From JACVCJ01 sp052437175 (lineage in GTDB: Bacteria > Bacteroidota > Bacteroidia > CAIKAF01): a stretch of DNA of 64,000 bases. The stretch lies in contig JBQVOK010000006.1 in NCBI GenBank assembly GCA_052437175.1, positions 1 to 64,000 of the forward strand, read 5' to 3'. The notes below the pieces were generated by a model, which was given only the letters and a program-made list of their open reading frames with translations, searched no databases and was not told the origin of the DNA. Numbering within the stretch: the stretch's first letter is position 1; each line of letters begins with the position of its first letter. Position numbers and translations under genes: made by a program. Below, one piece after another: positions 7,455 to 16,614 of this stretch.

Positions 7455-9058
7455 GGTGCCGGTTTAAAATACAGGAGCCATCCGCCGCGCATTTCGCGGA
7501 GCTGCCACTCCGGGTAACGGGCCTTGATCTCTTCCAGGGAACTTTCCTTGGCCACCACGAACATATTTTCTGAAGAATTTACATCCGTTGCCGGTGGCAT
7601 TACATGCTGTGTATTGCCGTAAAACAAGTGAGCATAGCTTTTGTAACCGTACACGGCCACGTAATTACGCTGCTTCTCGATAAAATAACGTATGGGTACA
7701 CTTTGCGAGAACTGCTCGATACGTCCGATGAATGCATAAATAGTAGCGCTGATGCCGATGGCGCTGCCCAGGAAAAGCAGCTGCAGCGAACGTACCGGCA
7801 TTACTTTGTACAGGTAGTGACTGGCAATGATCGTAAGCAGGATAAAGGGGCCCGGCAGCCAGGTGTACCAGGCAAAATGTATGGGAATATCCCGCAGGGA
7901 ATTGCGGGCGGTCATATCCTGTACCTGGTTTATGAACTGATCTTTGTAGGGCCAGGCGAGGGGCAGGGCCAGCACCGCTATACCGAAAATAAAGCCCGTA
8001 AGCGGCAGGGTGATCTTCGACAGGATATGCAGGGGCTTTTTCTGCTCCAGGATACGCAGTATTTCGGCCGCAGCCAGGTACGTGAGCGGGAAATAGGCCA
8101 GTGAGGAATAATGTACGATCTTGGTCTTTACCACGCTGAACAGGACCAGCACCAGCAGCAGCAAAACTTTCTGCATGAACAGGAAGGACAGCCGGCCGTT
8201 CTTTTCGTAATCGGCATTCTTTTTGAAAAGAACCGGCAGGGCAAAGGCCGAAGCCGGGAAACAGCCAAAGAGCAGTACAATAAAGTGGTAACCCGCAAAA
8301 CCGCCGTGACCGGCATCTTCGGTACGGAAAAGGCGTACCTGGTAAACGAGGAACTGTTCCATGAACCAGGGCCCGTGTACCAGCGTTTCTGCACCGTACC
8401 AGGTGCCGATCGTCAGCACGAACACAAGGAGCCACAGCAGCAGGGCCAGCGGACGTACAAACTGCCGGAAGCCGGTAAACAGGTAGATGAGCGCAGCCGT
8501 AAGCCCGAACAGGGCCAGGGCCACCGGACCTTTGGTCAGTACGGCCAGACCGATAAAAATGGCGGAATATACGATGTGTTTGTTCTGGCGATCTTCGCTC
8601 TTATAGCGGTAGAACTGGTAAATGCCACTGAAAATAAACAGGTTGAACCAGGGGTCGATGATCCCCGATTTAAAATACAGGTGCGGCAGTATCGATCCCA
8701 GGTAAGCCAGGGCCCACCAGAACCCGAATTTTTCGTTGCGCAGGCGGCTGCCCATGGAAAAGAGTGCCAGCAGCGTAAGCGTGCCGCAGACCGCATTGGG
8801 AAAACGGGCCGCAAATTCGTTGATGCCGAACATTTTCATGCTCAGTACCTGCATCCAGATGAACAGCGGAGGCTTTTCCCAGAAGGGTTCAAAATTGATG
8901 GTCGGTCGCAGGTAATCGCCGCTGATGATCATTTCGCGGGCGATCTCTGCAAAGTTAATTTCGTCCCAGTCGAACAGGTGTACCCCGCCCAGGAACGGAT
9001 AGTAAAAAATAAGGGAGGCGGCGATCAGCCACAGCGAATATTTTAAACGTATACTCAT
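7439..9058 (-). CDS. ArnT/PMT-like membrane glycosyltransferase (GT83 type)
   Basis: The 539-aa protein has about 10-12 membrane helices in its first ~430 residues and a soluble C-terminal part. The N-terminal periplasmic loop has the acidic motif DWDEINFAEIAREM followed by the EPFWEKPPLFIW segment, the hallmark of ArnT and related GT-C enzymes that use polyprenyl-phosphate sugars. The likely job is to move a sugar from a lipid carrier to lipid A, glycan or protein on the outer face of the inner membrane. Its start overlaps the stop of the GT2 gene by one base (TAATG). A DPM1-like GT2 supplies exactly this type of donor, so the two genes probably form one pathway. Sugar and acceptor are not known. 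Confidence 0.87.
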   Translation of the reverse strand: MSIRLKYSLWLIAASLIFYYPFLGGVHLFDWDEINFAEIAREMIISGDYLRPTINFEPFWEKPPLFIWMQVLSMKMFGINEFAARFPNAVCGTLTLLALFSMGSRLRNEKFGFWWALAYLGSILPHLYFKSGIIDPWFNLFIFSGIYQFYRYKSEDRQNKHIVYSAIFIGLAVLTKGPVALALFGLTAALIYLFTGFRQFVRPLALLLWLLVFVLTIGTWYGAETLVHGPWFMEQFLVYQVRLFRTEDAGHGGFAGYHFIVLLFGCFPASAFALPVLFKKNADYEKNGRLSFLFMQKVLLLLVLVLFSVVKTKIVHYSSLAYFPLTYLAAAEILRILEQKKPLHILSKITLPLTGFIFGIAVLALPLAWPYKDQFINQVQDMTARNSLRDIPIHFAWYTWLPGPFILLTIIASHYLYKVMPVRSLQLLFLGSAIGISATIYAFIGRIEQFSQSVPIRYFIEKQRNYVAVYGYKSYAHLFYGNTQHVMPPATDVNSSENMFVVAKESSLEEIKARYPEWQLREMRGGWLLYFKPAPYKGN

Positions 9059-9807
9059 TACTTTTTAAAACGGTACATCGGGTGCGACATAAGACCCCAT
9101 TTGCACAAACGGTGTATCAGCGATACCTGCAGGCAGCCGATGCCGTAAATGGCGCTGTTCTTCAGGTTAATGGAGCTGGCCTCTTCGAAATACTTGGTAG
9201 GGCAGGTCACTTCGCCGATCCCGTAACCGGCATAAATGATCTGGGACAGCATCTGGTTATCGAACAGGAAATTGTCGGAGTTCACCTCTATGTCTATCTT
9301 CTCCAGCACCTCGCGGGAAAAGGCCCGGTAACCGGTGTGGTACTCCGAAAGTTTCTGGTTCACCAGTATGTTCTGTATAAAGGTCAGTATGCGGTTGGCC
9401 ACGTATTTGATCAGCGGCATGCCGCCTTTGCGGGCGCCGTTGCCCAGTATACGCGAACCCAGCACCACGGGGTACAGGTCCTGCGAAATAATGGAGGCCA
9501 TGGCCGGTATCAGTTTGGGCGTGTACTGGTAATCGGGGTGTACCATGATCACGATATCGGCACCCAGTTCCAGGGCTTTGCGGTAACAGGTTTTCTGGTT
9601 GCCTCCGTAGCCCCTGTTCTTTTCGTGCCGGATCAGATGCTTAATGCCCAGGGCCGCGCCTACTTCCAGCGTATTGTCCTTACCCGCATCGTCTACCAGC
9701 ACCACTTCGTCCACCAGGCCGAGCGGAATTTCGCGGTAGGTCTGTTCCAGGGTAAGCGCTGCGTTGTAGGCCGGGAGTACGACCACTACCTTTTTACCGT
9801 CGATCAT
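9058..9807 (-). CDS. Glycosyltransferase family 2, polyprenyl-phosphate sugar synthase (DPM1-like)
   Basis: The protein begins directly with the GT-A fold: VVVVLPAYNAALTLEQTY, then VVLVDDAGKDNT (nucleotide binding) and the metal site in VMVHPDYQY, where a D-x-D is replaced by HPDYQY as in many DPM1-like enzymes. RNRGYGGNQ-like spacing (HEKNRGYGGNQ) is typical of dolichol/undecaprenyl-phosphate mannosyl or glucosyl transferases. It is 249 aa with no membrane anchor. The start overlaps the elbB stop (ATGA), and the stop overlaps the ArnT-like start, so the three genes form an operon. The expected reaction is NDP-sugar plus polyprenyl phosphate to polyprenyl-P-sugar at the cytoplasmic face. Confidence 0.88.
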   Translation of the reverse strand: MIDGKKVVVVLPAYNAALTLEQTYREIPLGLVDEVVLVDDAGKDNTLEVGAALGIKHLIRHEKNRGYGGNQKTCYRKALELGADIVIMVHPDYQYTPKLIPAMASIISQDLYPVVLGSRILGNGARKGGMPLIKYVANRILTFIQNILVNQKLSEYHTGYRAFSREVLEKIDIEVNSDNFLFDNQMLSQIIYAGYGIGEVTCPTKYFEEASSINLKNSAIYGIGCLQVSLIHRLCKWGLMSHPMYRFKK

Positions 9808-10496
9808 GCCTTGTTCCGGATTAGATCAGCAATGGCTTTTACGGCCGTTTCTATATTGTTCTGCACCTCCAGGATGCCGGCGTCCAGCATGTAGCAGGGC
9901 GCACATACGATGCGGTTTTCGCGGTCGATGCTGATCTCCGTGATGCCGGCGTTCCGGGTTTGCATGCCCAGGCTTTCCATACCGGCATGAATGGCGCCGA
10001 TATCGTAGGGAGACGCCGCTTCGGTACTGCCCGTTGATAGAACGGCATGCTGGTGTACATTGCCCAGGGCTTTGGCCACCACTACCGGACCCATGCAGAA
10101 GGCGCCGATCACTTTACCGGCCGAGCGTGTTGCTGTGATGGCCGATGCCACGGCTGCGTTCACGGTTCCGTCCGGACCCTTGAATGCCCAGTCCGTAAGA
10201 TTTTTGGCCGTGCCGAATCCGCCGGGAATAATGAGTGCATCGAAAGCCGCCGGATCGTATTCCGTAATGTTACGGATGTTGCCGCGGGCAATGCGGGCCG
10301 CTTCAATGAGTACATTGCGTTTTTCGGGCATTTCGTTCCCCGTGGTATGGTCGATCACATGGTGCATTTCCACATCGGGGGCAAAAACCTGGTATTCGCC
10401 GCCGTTACGGGCAATGGCCGCCAGCGTGAACACACTTTCCTGTATCTCGGCGCCATCGTATACGCCGCATCCTGAAAGTAAAACTGCAATTTTCAT
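9804..10496 (-). CDS. elbB: ElbB-like glyoxalase, DJ-1/PfpI superfamily
   Basis: The conserved N-end MKIAVLLSGCGVYDG decides the start at 10496; a frame extension to 10523 would cross the -10-like promoter element. The class I glutamine-amidotransferase-like fold is complete, with ALIIPGGFGTAKNL and the nucleophile elbow GAFCMGPVVVAKA (Cys). ElbB proteins are DJ-1-like and have glyoxalase activity in E. coli; the older name refers to isoprenoid biosynthesis. It is the first gene of an operon with the two glycosyltransferases, all overlapping by 1-4 bases. A link to polyprenyl carriers would suit the isoprenoid name but is inference. Confidence 0.88.
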   Translation of the reverse strand: MKIAVLLSGCGVYDGAEIQESVFTLAAIARNGGEYQVFAPDVEMHHVIDHTTGNEMPEKRNVLIEAARIARGNIRNITEYDPAAFDALIIPGGFGTAKNLTDWAFKGPDGTVNAAVASAITATRSAGKVIGAFCMGPVVVAKALGNVHQHAVLSTGSTEAASPYDIGAIHAGMESLGMQTRNAGITEISIDRENRIVCAPCYMLDAGILEVQNNIETAVKAIADLIRNKA

Positions 10497-10512
10497 TCTC
10501 ATCACTTTGCCG

Positions 10513-10520
10513 CAAATATA
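10513..10520 (-). promoter_or_regulatory. -7 element (TATATTTG) of the elbB operon
   Basis: CAAATATA on the plus strand reads TATATTTG on the minus strand, 17 bases before the ATG. No good -33 TTG lies 19-20 bases further up. Confidence 0.5.
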
Positions 10521-10556
10521 CACTTTTCAAAAGTGCCGGGAAGGGTAAGAGAGACT

Positions 10557-11303
10557 TCAGAGTTCCCCGGCAAAGAATTTCTTGATCTGTTCCATCACTT
10601 CTACTTTGCGGCGCACGGAAATTTCCACGGGCGGATGGTCGCGCAGCTCGATCACCGTATTGTCTTTACGGATGCGGTCTACGAAACGCATATTGATGAT
10701 CACCGATTTGTTCACCCGCACAAAATGAGCCGGCAGTTTGGCTTCGTAAGAGCCCAGGTTCTTGGAAACGATGGTGATCTTGCCGTTCTCCTGGCGGATG
10801 TGCGTGTAGGGTCCGTCGGCCGTAAGCTGTACGATCTCGTCCATGTTCAGGAACGAAATGAACTTGTCGGTGTTCACCATCAGGTTGTTCGACCCCTGCG
10901 GCGAGGGCACGAACGTGCGGGCCTTATAATGCGCTTCGATGCGTTCGAAGGCCTCGGTAAGTTCGGTCATCTTTACCGGTTTTTCCAGGTAATGGAACGC
11001 TTTGAGACGAAAGGCGGGTACGGCAAACTCGGGATGGTTCGAGGTAATGATCAGCGGGGTGTCTTCCAGGATATGGTTGCTGTTGAAAAAATCGAGCGAA
11101 TTTTCATGGCCCAGTTCAATATCACAGATAATAAGGGTAGGGCGTGCCTGTTCAAACAGCTGTTTAAAGCGTTCGATGCTGTGCGCGTGACGGATAGAGG
11201 CATAGGGGAGCAGCTTCTGGGTTATTCTCTGCAGAAAAGTAAAATCCACGATGGTATCTTCCAGAATGATGATATCATTCAGATGGGTAAAATCCGATTT
11301 CAT
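10557..11303 (-). CDS. LytTR-family response regulator
   Basis: Residues ~8-130 are a receiver domain with the acidic pair Glu15/Asp16, the phospho-accepting Asp61 (LIICDIELG) and the Lys of LEKP. Residues ~145-248 are a LytTR DNA-binding domain with the typical VSKNLGSYEAKLP and FVRVNKSVIINMRFVDRI segments. Such regulators act with a histidine kinase and bind direct repeats upstream of target genes. It lies downstream of, and on the same strand as, the PorE-like/PorP/CTD operon, separated by a hairpin. A closely similar paralogue lies at 18040-18807 next to a histidine kinase; that copy has lost the phospho-Asp. The kinase at 17018 may therefore signal to this protein, which is inference. 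Confidence 0.9.
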   Translation of the reverse strand: MKSDFTHLNDIIILEDTIVDFTFLQRITQKLLPYASIRHAHSIERFKQLFEQARPTLIICDIELGHENSLDFFNSNHILEDTPLIITSNHPEFAVPAFRLKAFHYLEKPVKMTELTEAFERIEAHYKARTFVPSPQGSNNLMVNTDKFISFLNMDEIVQLTADGPYTHIRQENGKITIVSKNLGSYEAKLPAHFVRVNKSVIINMRFVDRIRKDNTVIELRDHPPVEISVRRKVEVMEQIKKFFAGEL

Positions 11304-11347
11304 AGGCAGGGTATGGGTTTATTTAAGGTGTGCGTCATGATGGATAA

Positions 11348-11381
11348 CGAAAGAGAACACCGGGTGTGATGTTCTCTTTCG
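11348..11381. terminator. Perfect 12-bp hairpin after the OmpA gene
   Basis: CGAAAGAGAACA (11348-11359) pairs exactly with TGTTCTCTTTCG (11370-11381) around a 10-nt loop. T-runs are weak on both sides, so it may be a weak terminator or an mRNA end-stabiliser between the OmpA and LytTR genes. Confidence 0.6.
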
Positions 11382-11393
11382 TATCATAGTACG

Positions 11394-13328
11394 CTACATC
11401 TGCGATAATTGTTTCATATCAACAACTTTAATTTCCACGCGCCGGTTTACTTCATGCTCTTCTTCGCTGCAGGGAACGCCGTCGTTGCAGCGGTTCTTCA
11501 GCTTACGTTCGCCATATCCCACGGCAATGATGCGGTCGGCATTCACGCCCATGGAAACCAGGTAATTTACGGCAGACTCGGCACGGCGCTGGGACAGGCG
11601 GTCGTTGTAGCCGTCGTTCCCCCGGCAGTCGGTGTGTGCACTTAGTTCCACAATGGCCTCTGAGTTCACGATCAGCAGCTGGGCCAGGCGGTTCAGGGTA
11701 GAGACCGAAGCCGGCAGCAGATCGGCCTTGTTGTATTCAAACAGGATGTCCTTAAAGGCAAAAACGTCGTTCTTTTTCAGTTTGGGGTCCAGGGAAAGAT
11801 CTATTTTGTCCATGGCGGTAAACTGCGGGTCTACCTGTACCTCGCGGCGCAGGTACCCATCTTTGTCGCCCCGGACCAGGTATTTTTTGTTGGGCTCGAA
11901 TTTGTCGTAATTGTAATTGCCATCCTTGTCCGAAGTAAGCGTAGCTACGGGTTCTGTACGGCCCTGTTCAAAAATGCTGATCTGCACGCCGGGCAGGGTA
12001 GTGCCGTTGAATTTGTCTTTGGTCATGCCGCCACCATTAATATACGTAATTACACGGCTGAAGTACCAGATCTCGTCCACGCCTTTGCGTGTATCGCGGT
12101 TGGACGCAAACAGTCCGTAAGTGCCCGAAGTATCGAAGGATATACCAAAATCGTCGGCAAAGGAATTGAAGCCCGGGCCCATGTTCTCGGGTTCACCCCA
12201 GCGGTGCTCCTGTCCGCGGCAATAGTAGATATCGGCGCCGCCGTAACCGGTCTTGCCTTCCGAGGAGAAATACAGCATCGTATCGCCCAGGGCAAAGGGA
12301 TTCAGCTCGTCGTACGGCGTGTTGATCTTGCCGCCCAGGTTCAGCGGAGCGCTCCACTTGTCCTTGCCTTCGCTTTTGCAGTAGTAAATATCAAAGCCTC
12401 CGAAGCCTCCGGGCCGGTTCGATGCAAAGTACAGGTGTCTGCCATCCGGTGTAATGAAGGGATGTGTGTCGCTGAACTCATTGGAGGTAAATGGCAAAGG
12501 CGTAATATCTGTCCACTTGCCGTCTTTGAGCGAAGAACGGAAGATCGTAAGCGTATTGCGGCCGCTGCTGCTCAGGTTGCTTTTGCTGTACTGTTTCGGA
12601 CTGGCCTTTTCTGCCGCCGATTTGTTGGCCGTAAAGTACATGGTCTTACAGTCGCCGGTGAAACTGGGTGCACCCATGTAGAACTTGTTGTTGATGCTGT
12701 CGGTATACGTAACGGCCGTATAGGGTTTATCCAGTCCGTAGGGATACGACGCAAAGGAATACTGCGGCGCATCGGCGCTGGCATCGGCCGGTTTGGTGGT
12801 AAGCAGCGCATCGCGGAAGGAATTGCCACCCAGGTACAGGCCCCCTAACTGTATGTTCGACTTGATGATGCTGAACTTTTCATTGGTATCCGTTTCGGCA
12901 TGCTGCTGTGCATAATCAATGCTTTTCAGCAGTACCTCAGCCCGGTTGGCATCTTTGCTGGGGTTACCGTTTTTAAACAGGATCAGCTGCTCGCGGGCGG
13001 CATCGTAATTGCCCGTGTACATCAGGGCCTGTGCGTAGTTGAGGCGAACGGCCAGCGGAGAATGATGCTTCTCAAGGTAAGTAGCATAGTGCTTTTCGGC
13101 CTCGGCATAGTTCTTCAGCTCCAGTTCGCAGTCGGCGATCTTGTACAGGTATTTGCCCGAGCGGTCTTTGGCTGCCATTTCGTTGTAGTATTCCAGCGCT
13201 TTGCGGTAATTGCCGCGGCTGAACTCGTTATCGGCGATCTCGTCCCCGAAAAGCTGTGCAGATGCGGCTGTACCCAGGCCCGCAAACAAAGCGGCCGTCA
13301 ACAGGCCATAGAATATCTTGTTTTTCAT
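11394..13328 (-). CDS. OmpA-family protein with TPR, beta-propeller and CarboxypepD-like domains (PorE-like)
   Basis: The domain order is signal peptide (1-25), TPR-like helices (~30-150), WD40-like PD40 repeats (~200-430, several DGRHLYFASNRPGG-type units), a carboxypeptidase-regulatory-like beta sandwich (~433-505) and a C-terminal OmpA peptidoglycan-binding domain (~530-640, with LSAHTDCRGND and LSQRRAESAVNYL). This is the architecture of PorE of the type IX secretion system, which ties the outer-membrane complex to peptidoglycan. It is last in an operon after a type-B CTD cargo protein and a PorP/SprF protein, so it is probably the anchor of a dedicated secretion or attachment complex. 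Many paralogues of this layout exist in Bacteroidota, so it need not be the core PorE. Confidence 0.88.
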   Translation of the reverse strand: MKNKIFYGLLTAALFAGLGTAASAQLFGDEIADNEFSRGNYRKALEYYNEMAAKDRSGKYLYKIADCELELKNYAEAEKHYATYLEKHHSPLAVRLNYAQALMYTGNYDAAREQLILFKNGNPSKDANRAEVLLKSIDYAQQHAETDTNEKFSIIKSNIQLGGLYLGGNSFRDALLTTKPADASADAPQYSFASYPYGLDKPYTAVTYTDSINNKFYMGAPSFTGDCKTMYFTANKSAAEKASPKQYSKSNLSSSGRNTLTIFRSSLKDGKWTDITPLPFTSNEFSDTHPFITPDGRHLYFASNRPGGFGGFDIYYCKSEGKDKWSAPLNLGGKINTPYDELNPFALGDTMLYFSSEGKTGYGGADIYYCRGQEHRWGEPENMGPGFNSFADDFGISFDTSGTYGLFASNRDTRKGVDEIWYFSRVITYINGGGMTKDKFNGTTLPGVQISIFEQGRTEPVATLTSDKDGNYNYDKFEPNKKYLVRGDKDGYLRREVQVDPQFTAMDKIDLSLDPKLKKNDVFAFKDILFEYNKADLLPASVSTLNRLAQLLIVNSEAIVELSAHTDCRGNDGYNDRLSQRRAESAVNYLVSMGVNADRIIAVGYGERKLKNRCNDGVPCSEEEHEVNRRVEIKVVDMKQLSQM

Positions 13329-13348
13329 AACAGATTCATTTTAGGGAT

Positions 13349-14311
13349 TTAGAAACGCGGTACGTCCACGCCGATGTAATTGCTTTTGTTCTTCGTGTTT
13401 TTCAGGCGGAAACCCAGGAAGATCTCATGACCCATAAAGGCGGCCTTGGCCTTGTTGTTTACCGCAAAATTGCCCGAATAACCAATGGTAACACCCTGGC
13501 GGAAGGTGTAGTCGATAAGCAGAACGGTGGTGCCGATGGAACGGTACGAAGCCCCGAAACCCACCCGGTCCTTTACCATGAAGTGTGCGTTCACATCAAA
13601 CTGGAAGGGCGCGCCTGCCACGTGTTTCAGCAGCACAGAAGGCTGAAATTTCCATACCTGTGCAAAACGTACCTGGTAACCGGCCTGTGCAAACCAGTGC
13701 ATGGAGCGCGGATTGGCCTCCACGTCGCGGATGCGGCCCAGGTTGTTGTTGTTCAGGTTGTCGCTCAGGATATTGTTCACCCCCAGGCCGGCATAGAAAT
13801 TATTGCGGAAATAGTACACGCCGGCGCGTATGGTAGGCGAAACGTAACTGATGCGGTTATTGAACGTAGGATCGGATACCCCGCCGTTGTTGATCGAGGA
13901 AAAATCAGAATTTACGTATTTGGCACCCACCGATATACCAAAAGAAAGGTAGTTCTTCAGGTCGAGTTTTACGCGGTAAGCGGCCGTAATGCCGAAATTG
14001 GTACGGTTCGATACGCCTATTTTTTCATGTGCAAGCTGTCCGCTCAGTACCAGGTTGGTATTGCCGATGGGGCCGCCCACATCGAGCGTGGCCACGACCG
14101 GTGCACCGGTAAAGCCCATCATCTGGTTGTTTACGATCAGTCCGCCGAAAATACCGTCATAGGAGCCGGAAGCGGCCGAGTTGATAAATGGCTGGTGGAA
14201 CATATAAAGTGAGTAGTGGGGTATATCCTGAGCCATTGTTTTTGTAGTTGCGGTAAAGAATGCCAGCATTCCGACCGAACTGTACAGTATGGTATTATAG
14301 ATCTTTTTCAT
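13349..14311 (-). CDS. PorP/SprF family type IX secretion outer-membrane protein
   Basis: The 320-aa protein has a signal peptide (ending TKTMAQ) and then the PorP/SprF opening: HYSLYMFHQPFINSAASGSY followed by IVNNQMMGFTGAP. The rest is alternating beta strands of an outer-membrane barrel. PorP/SprF proteins pair with secreted substrates that have type-B C-terminal domains. Here such a substrate is encoded 17 bases upstream and a PorE-like anchor 20 bases downstream, all on the same strand. The pairing is the usual genetic layout of SprB/SprF-type modules, so this protein likely helps export and hold the adjacent 761-aa protein. Confidence 0.9.
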   Translation of the reverse strand: MKKIYNTILYSSVGMLAFFTATTKTMAQDIPHYSLYMFHQPFINSAASGSYDGIFGGLIVNNQMMGFTGAPVVATLDVGGPIGNTNLVLSGQLAHEKIGVSNRTNFGITAAYRVKLDLKNYLSFGISVGAKYVNSDFSSINNGGVSDPTFNNRISYVSPTIRAGVYYFRNNFYAGLGVNNILSDNLNNNNLGRIRDVEANPRSMHWFAQAGYQVRFAQVWKFQPSVLLKHVAGAPFQFDVNAHFMVKDRVGFGASYRSIGTTVLLIDYTFRQGVTIGYSGNFAVNNKAKAAFMGHEIFLGFRLKNTKNKSNYIGVDVPRF

Positions 14312-14328
14312 AAAAATTGCTTCGTTGG

Positions 14329-16614
14329 TTACTTACGCAGTTCAATAAAACCTCTCATCGGTTTGGATTCATCTCCGAGGATCAGCACGTAGTAGTACGT
14401 GCCGTCAGGCAGTTTGTCGTGTCCTGCCACCAGACCGGTATTGGCAGAGCCGTCCCAGTTGTTGGCATAGGGCGCCGATTTGTATACGACTTCGCCCCAG
14501 CGGTTCAGTATGGTAAGCCGGTTGTTCGGATAGTATTCGATGCCTTCGATCACCAGCAGGTCGTTCACCCCGTCGCCGTTATGGGAAACCCCTCCGGGTA
14601 TACGTATCAGCGGATTGTTGGAACCGTCCGGATCTTCCTGGATGAGTATACGAAGCCAGGCCGTGTCGCATACATTGCCGCAGATGTTATCGCTGCATAT
14701 TTCGTATTGAATGCTGTCGTTCCCGGAATAATTGGGCGATGGTGTATACGTAATTTCTCCGTTCTGTATGCCGGCAGTACCGTGCTGTGGTCCCGCCAGT
14801 ATGGTCCATGTGGGCGTACCGTGCAGTACATCGTTGTTGCCTACGTCCATGACCACCGACATATCGTTCTCTTCGATGGTGCTGTTGTCGTCCATGGCCT
14901 GTGCTACCGGTGTGGAATCGGCTACGTTTATGGTCACCTGCAGCATATCGTTACAACCGTGCGTTGTAATTACAAAGGCGGTATAGGTAGTGGTGGTCAC
15001 AGGCGAAACCATATACGAAGTTCCCATGCTGCCGTCGTTCCAGGTAACCGTGCCGTTGGCCAGTACGGTTATGGTAACCGGTGTGCCGGCACAGATATCG
15101 TTCGCCGCGCTGAGCAGCGATATGTCTGCCGTTTCTATGTTCACCTGTACGGTATCGGAATGACTGCTGCAACCCAGTGTATCGGTAACGCTGGCATAAT
15201 AAAAGCCGGCTGTGGTCACGGGTATGCTTTGCGTGGTATCGCCGGTGCTCCAGGTAAAGGGCAGCGATGAGCTGTTTACCGTAAGCGTAGCCGTATCGCC
15301 CTGGCAGATGGTAAGCGGATTGGCACTAATGGCAGCCAGTGCGGGCGCGGCCGGAAGCGGGTTAAAGTTCACCGGGACCATGGTGGAATAAAAGGTACAG
15401 GCCGATGAATCTACCGCGGTAAGTGTATAGGTGCCCGACTGTGTCACGGAAATGCTCTGCGTGGTATCTCCCGTCGACCAGAAATACTGTGCGTATCCTG
15501 CTGTGGCGGTGAGCGTAACGGTATCGCCCTGGCAGAGGTTGCCCGTGGCCGAGGAGCTGATGCCAACCACCTGTGGTGTCGGATTAAATTTTACGGCCCC
15601 GTATACCCGCAGCGAGGTAAGCAGACCCACCAGCTGGGTAAGTCGCAGCCTGGCGCTTACGAACTTAACGGGGGAGTAAAACCCGATGATCGATTTATCG
15701 GAGGTCCCCGACAGGAGCGTGAGTCCTACCGACTGGAACCCGAGCTGGGAAAATACCACGTTGCCGCTGCTGTCGAGCAGTTCTACGTCCATGGCATCGA
15801 GCAGGGTTACGCTCAGTACCAGGTTCTGCTGCCCGATGATGAATCCTACGAAATCGCCCGAATCGCCGGGAGTATTCCACGAAAGTTCGATCTGGGCCGT
15901 ACCCAGTACACCCAGCAGTCCAACGGGAATGTTCAGTGTGGCATAGTCATCGTAGTTCAGCAGGTCCACGGCCAGCTGGGGATTCTGCACACTGCATAGC
16001 AGGCCGGAGCAGGAAGAGCTTACATGGTTCACGGCGTATTCCAGTCCGCAGATATTGCCGCTGGTGTTCTGCGCCGGGTCCAGGTAAAAGGCGTTATACA
16101 CACGGATATCGTTGAGCACGTTGGCTACACCGCCCAGCGAAACGCGCACCCGCTGTATATTGTAGTTACCCGGTGCGGTAAAGAAGGAGACCACATAGGT
16201 GGGTACCGAGCCGTTGCTGCTGAGGAGCCCCAGGTCCTGCAGGTCGAGCCCGGACTTTTGTCCGACCAGTGTGCCCGAACTGCTGAAGAGCTCCACGGTG
16301 ATGTTGGAGAGCAGTCCCACGCTCAGGAACTGGTTGCCTTCCTGCAGGGTAATGCCAATAAGGGCACCTCCCTGGGCGGGTACCGAAAATCCGTATTCAA
16401 TGCTTACAGAGCTGCCTACACCGAGCCCGTTGTAAAGCGTGGCAAAGTTCATCAGGTTACTGTCCACGGCAAACATGGGGTCTGCACAGCCTCCCGTACA
16501 GGCCACGCCTGTGGGACATGTATTGGCGAAGAAGAGCGTATCCGAATAAAATTGCCCGCGTATAGCGGTTTTCAGCACGAAAGCACACAACAAAAAGAGT
16601 AGTGATTTTTTCAT
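14329..16614 (-). CDS. Large secreted surface protein with type-B (gliding-motility-associated) C-terminal domain
   Basis: The layout is signal peptide (1-20), two tandem ~170-residue beta-rich modules (~25-185 and ~190-345, both carrying a conserved RVRVSLGG/RLRLTQLVG strand and ending in a LRVYGAV/IRVYNAF motif), two Ig-like PKD-type repeats with a STGDTTQSI core (~350-500), a third short Ig-like unit, a cadherin-like domain with VVMDVGNNDV (~570-670), and a C-terminal gliding-motility-associated domain (~675-761, HNGDGVNDLL, ILNRWGEVVY, LPDGTYYYVL, FIELRK). That domain is the T9SS type-B sorting signal. The protein is probably an adhesin or surface filament exported by the neighbouring PorP/SprF protein. 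Confidence 0.9.
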   Translation of the reverse strand: MKKSLLFLLCAFVLKTAIRGQFYSDTLFFANTCPTGVACTGGCADPMFAVDSNLMNFATLYNGLGVGSSVSIEYGFSVPAQGGALIGITLQEGNQFLSVGLLSNITVELFSSSGTLVGQKSGLDLQDLGLLSSNGSVPTYVVSFFTAPGNYNIQRVRVSLGGVANVLNDIRVYNAFYLDPAQNTSGNICGLEYAVNHVSSSCSGLLCSVQNPQLAVDLLNYDDYATLNIPVGLLGVLGTAQIELSWNTPGDSGDFVGFIIGQQNLVLSVTLLDAMDVELLDSSGNVVFSQLGFQSVGLTLLSGTSDKSIIGFYSPVKFVSARLRLTQLVGLLTSLRVYGAVKFNPTPQVVGISSSATGNLCQGDTVTLTATAGYAQYFWSTGDTTQSISVTQSGTYTLTAVDSSACTFYSTMVPVNFNPLPAAPALAAISANPLTICQGDTATLTVNSSSLPFTWSTGDTTQSIPVTTAGFYYASVTDTLGCSSHSDTVQVNIETADISLLSAANDICAGTPVTITVLANGTVTWNDGSMGTSYMVSPVTTTTYTAFVITTHGCNDMLQVTINVADSTPVAQAMDDNSTIEENDMSVVMDVGNNDVLHGTPTWTILAGPQHGTAGIQNGEITYTPSPNYSGNDSIQYEICSDNICGNVCDTAWLRILIQEDPDGSNNPLIRIPGGVSHNGDGVNDLLVIEGIEYYPNNRLTILNRWGEVVYKSAPYANNWDGSANTGLVAGHDKLPDGTYYYVLILGDESKPMRGFIELRK

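Noticed and set aside
8111..9046. A 311-codon open frame opposite the ArnT-like gene
   Set aside because: Shadow of the GT83-type gene, with a Gln/Gly/Arg-rich product and no fold.
14317..15270. A 317-codon plus-strand frame
   Set aside because: Antisense to the type-B CTD surface protein gene.
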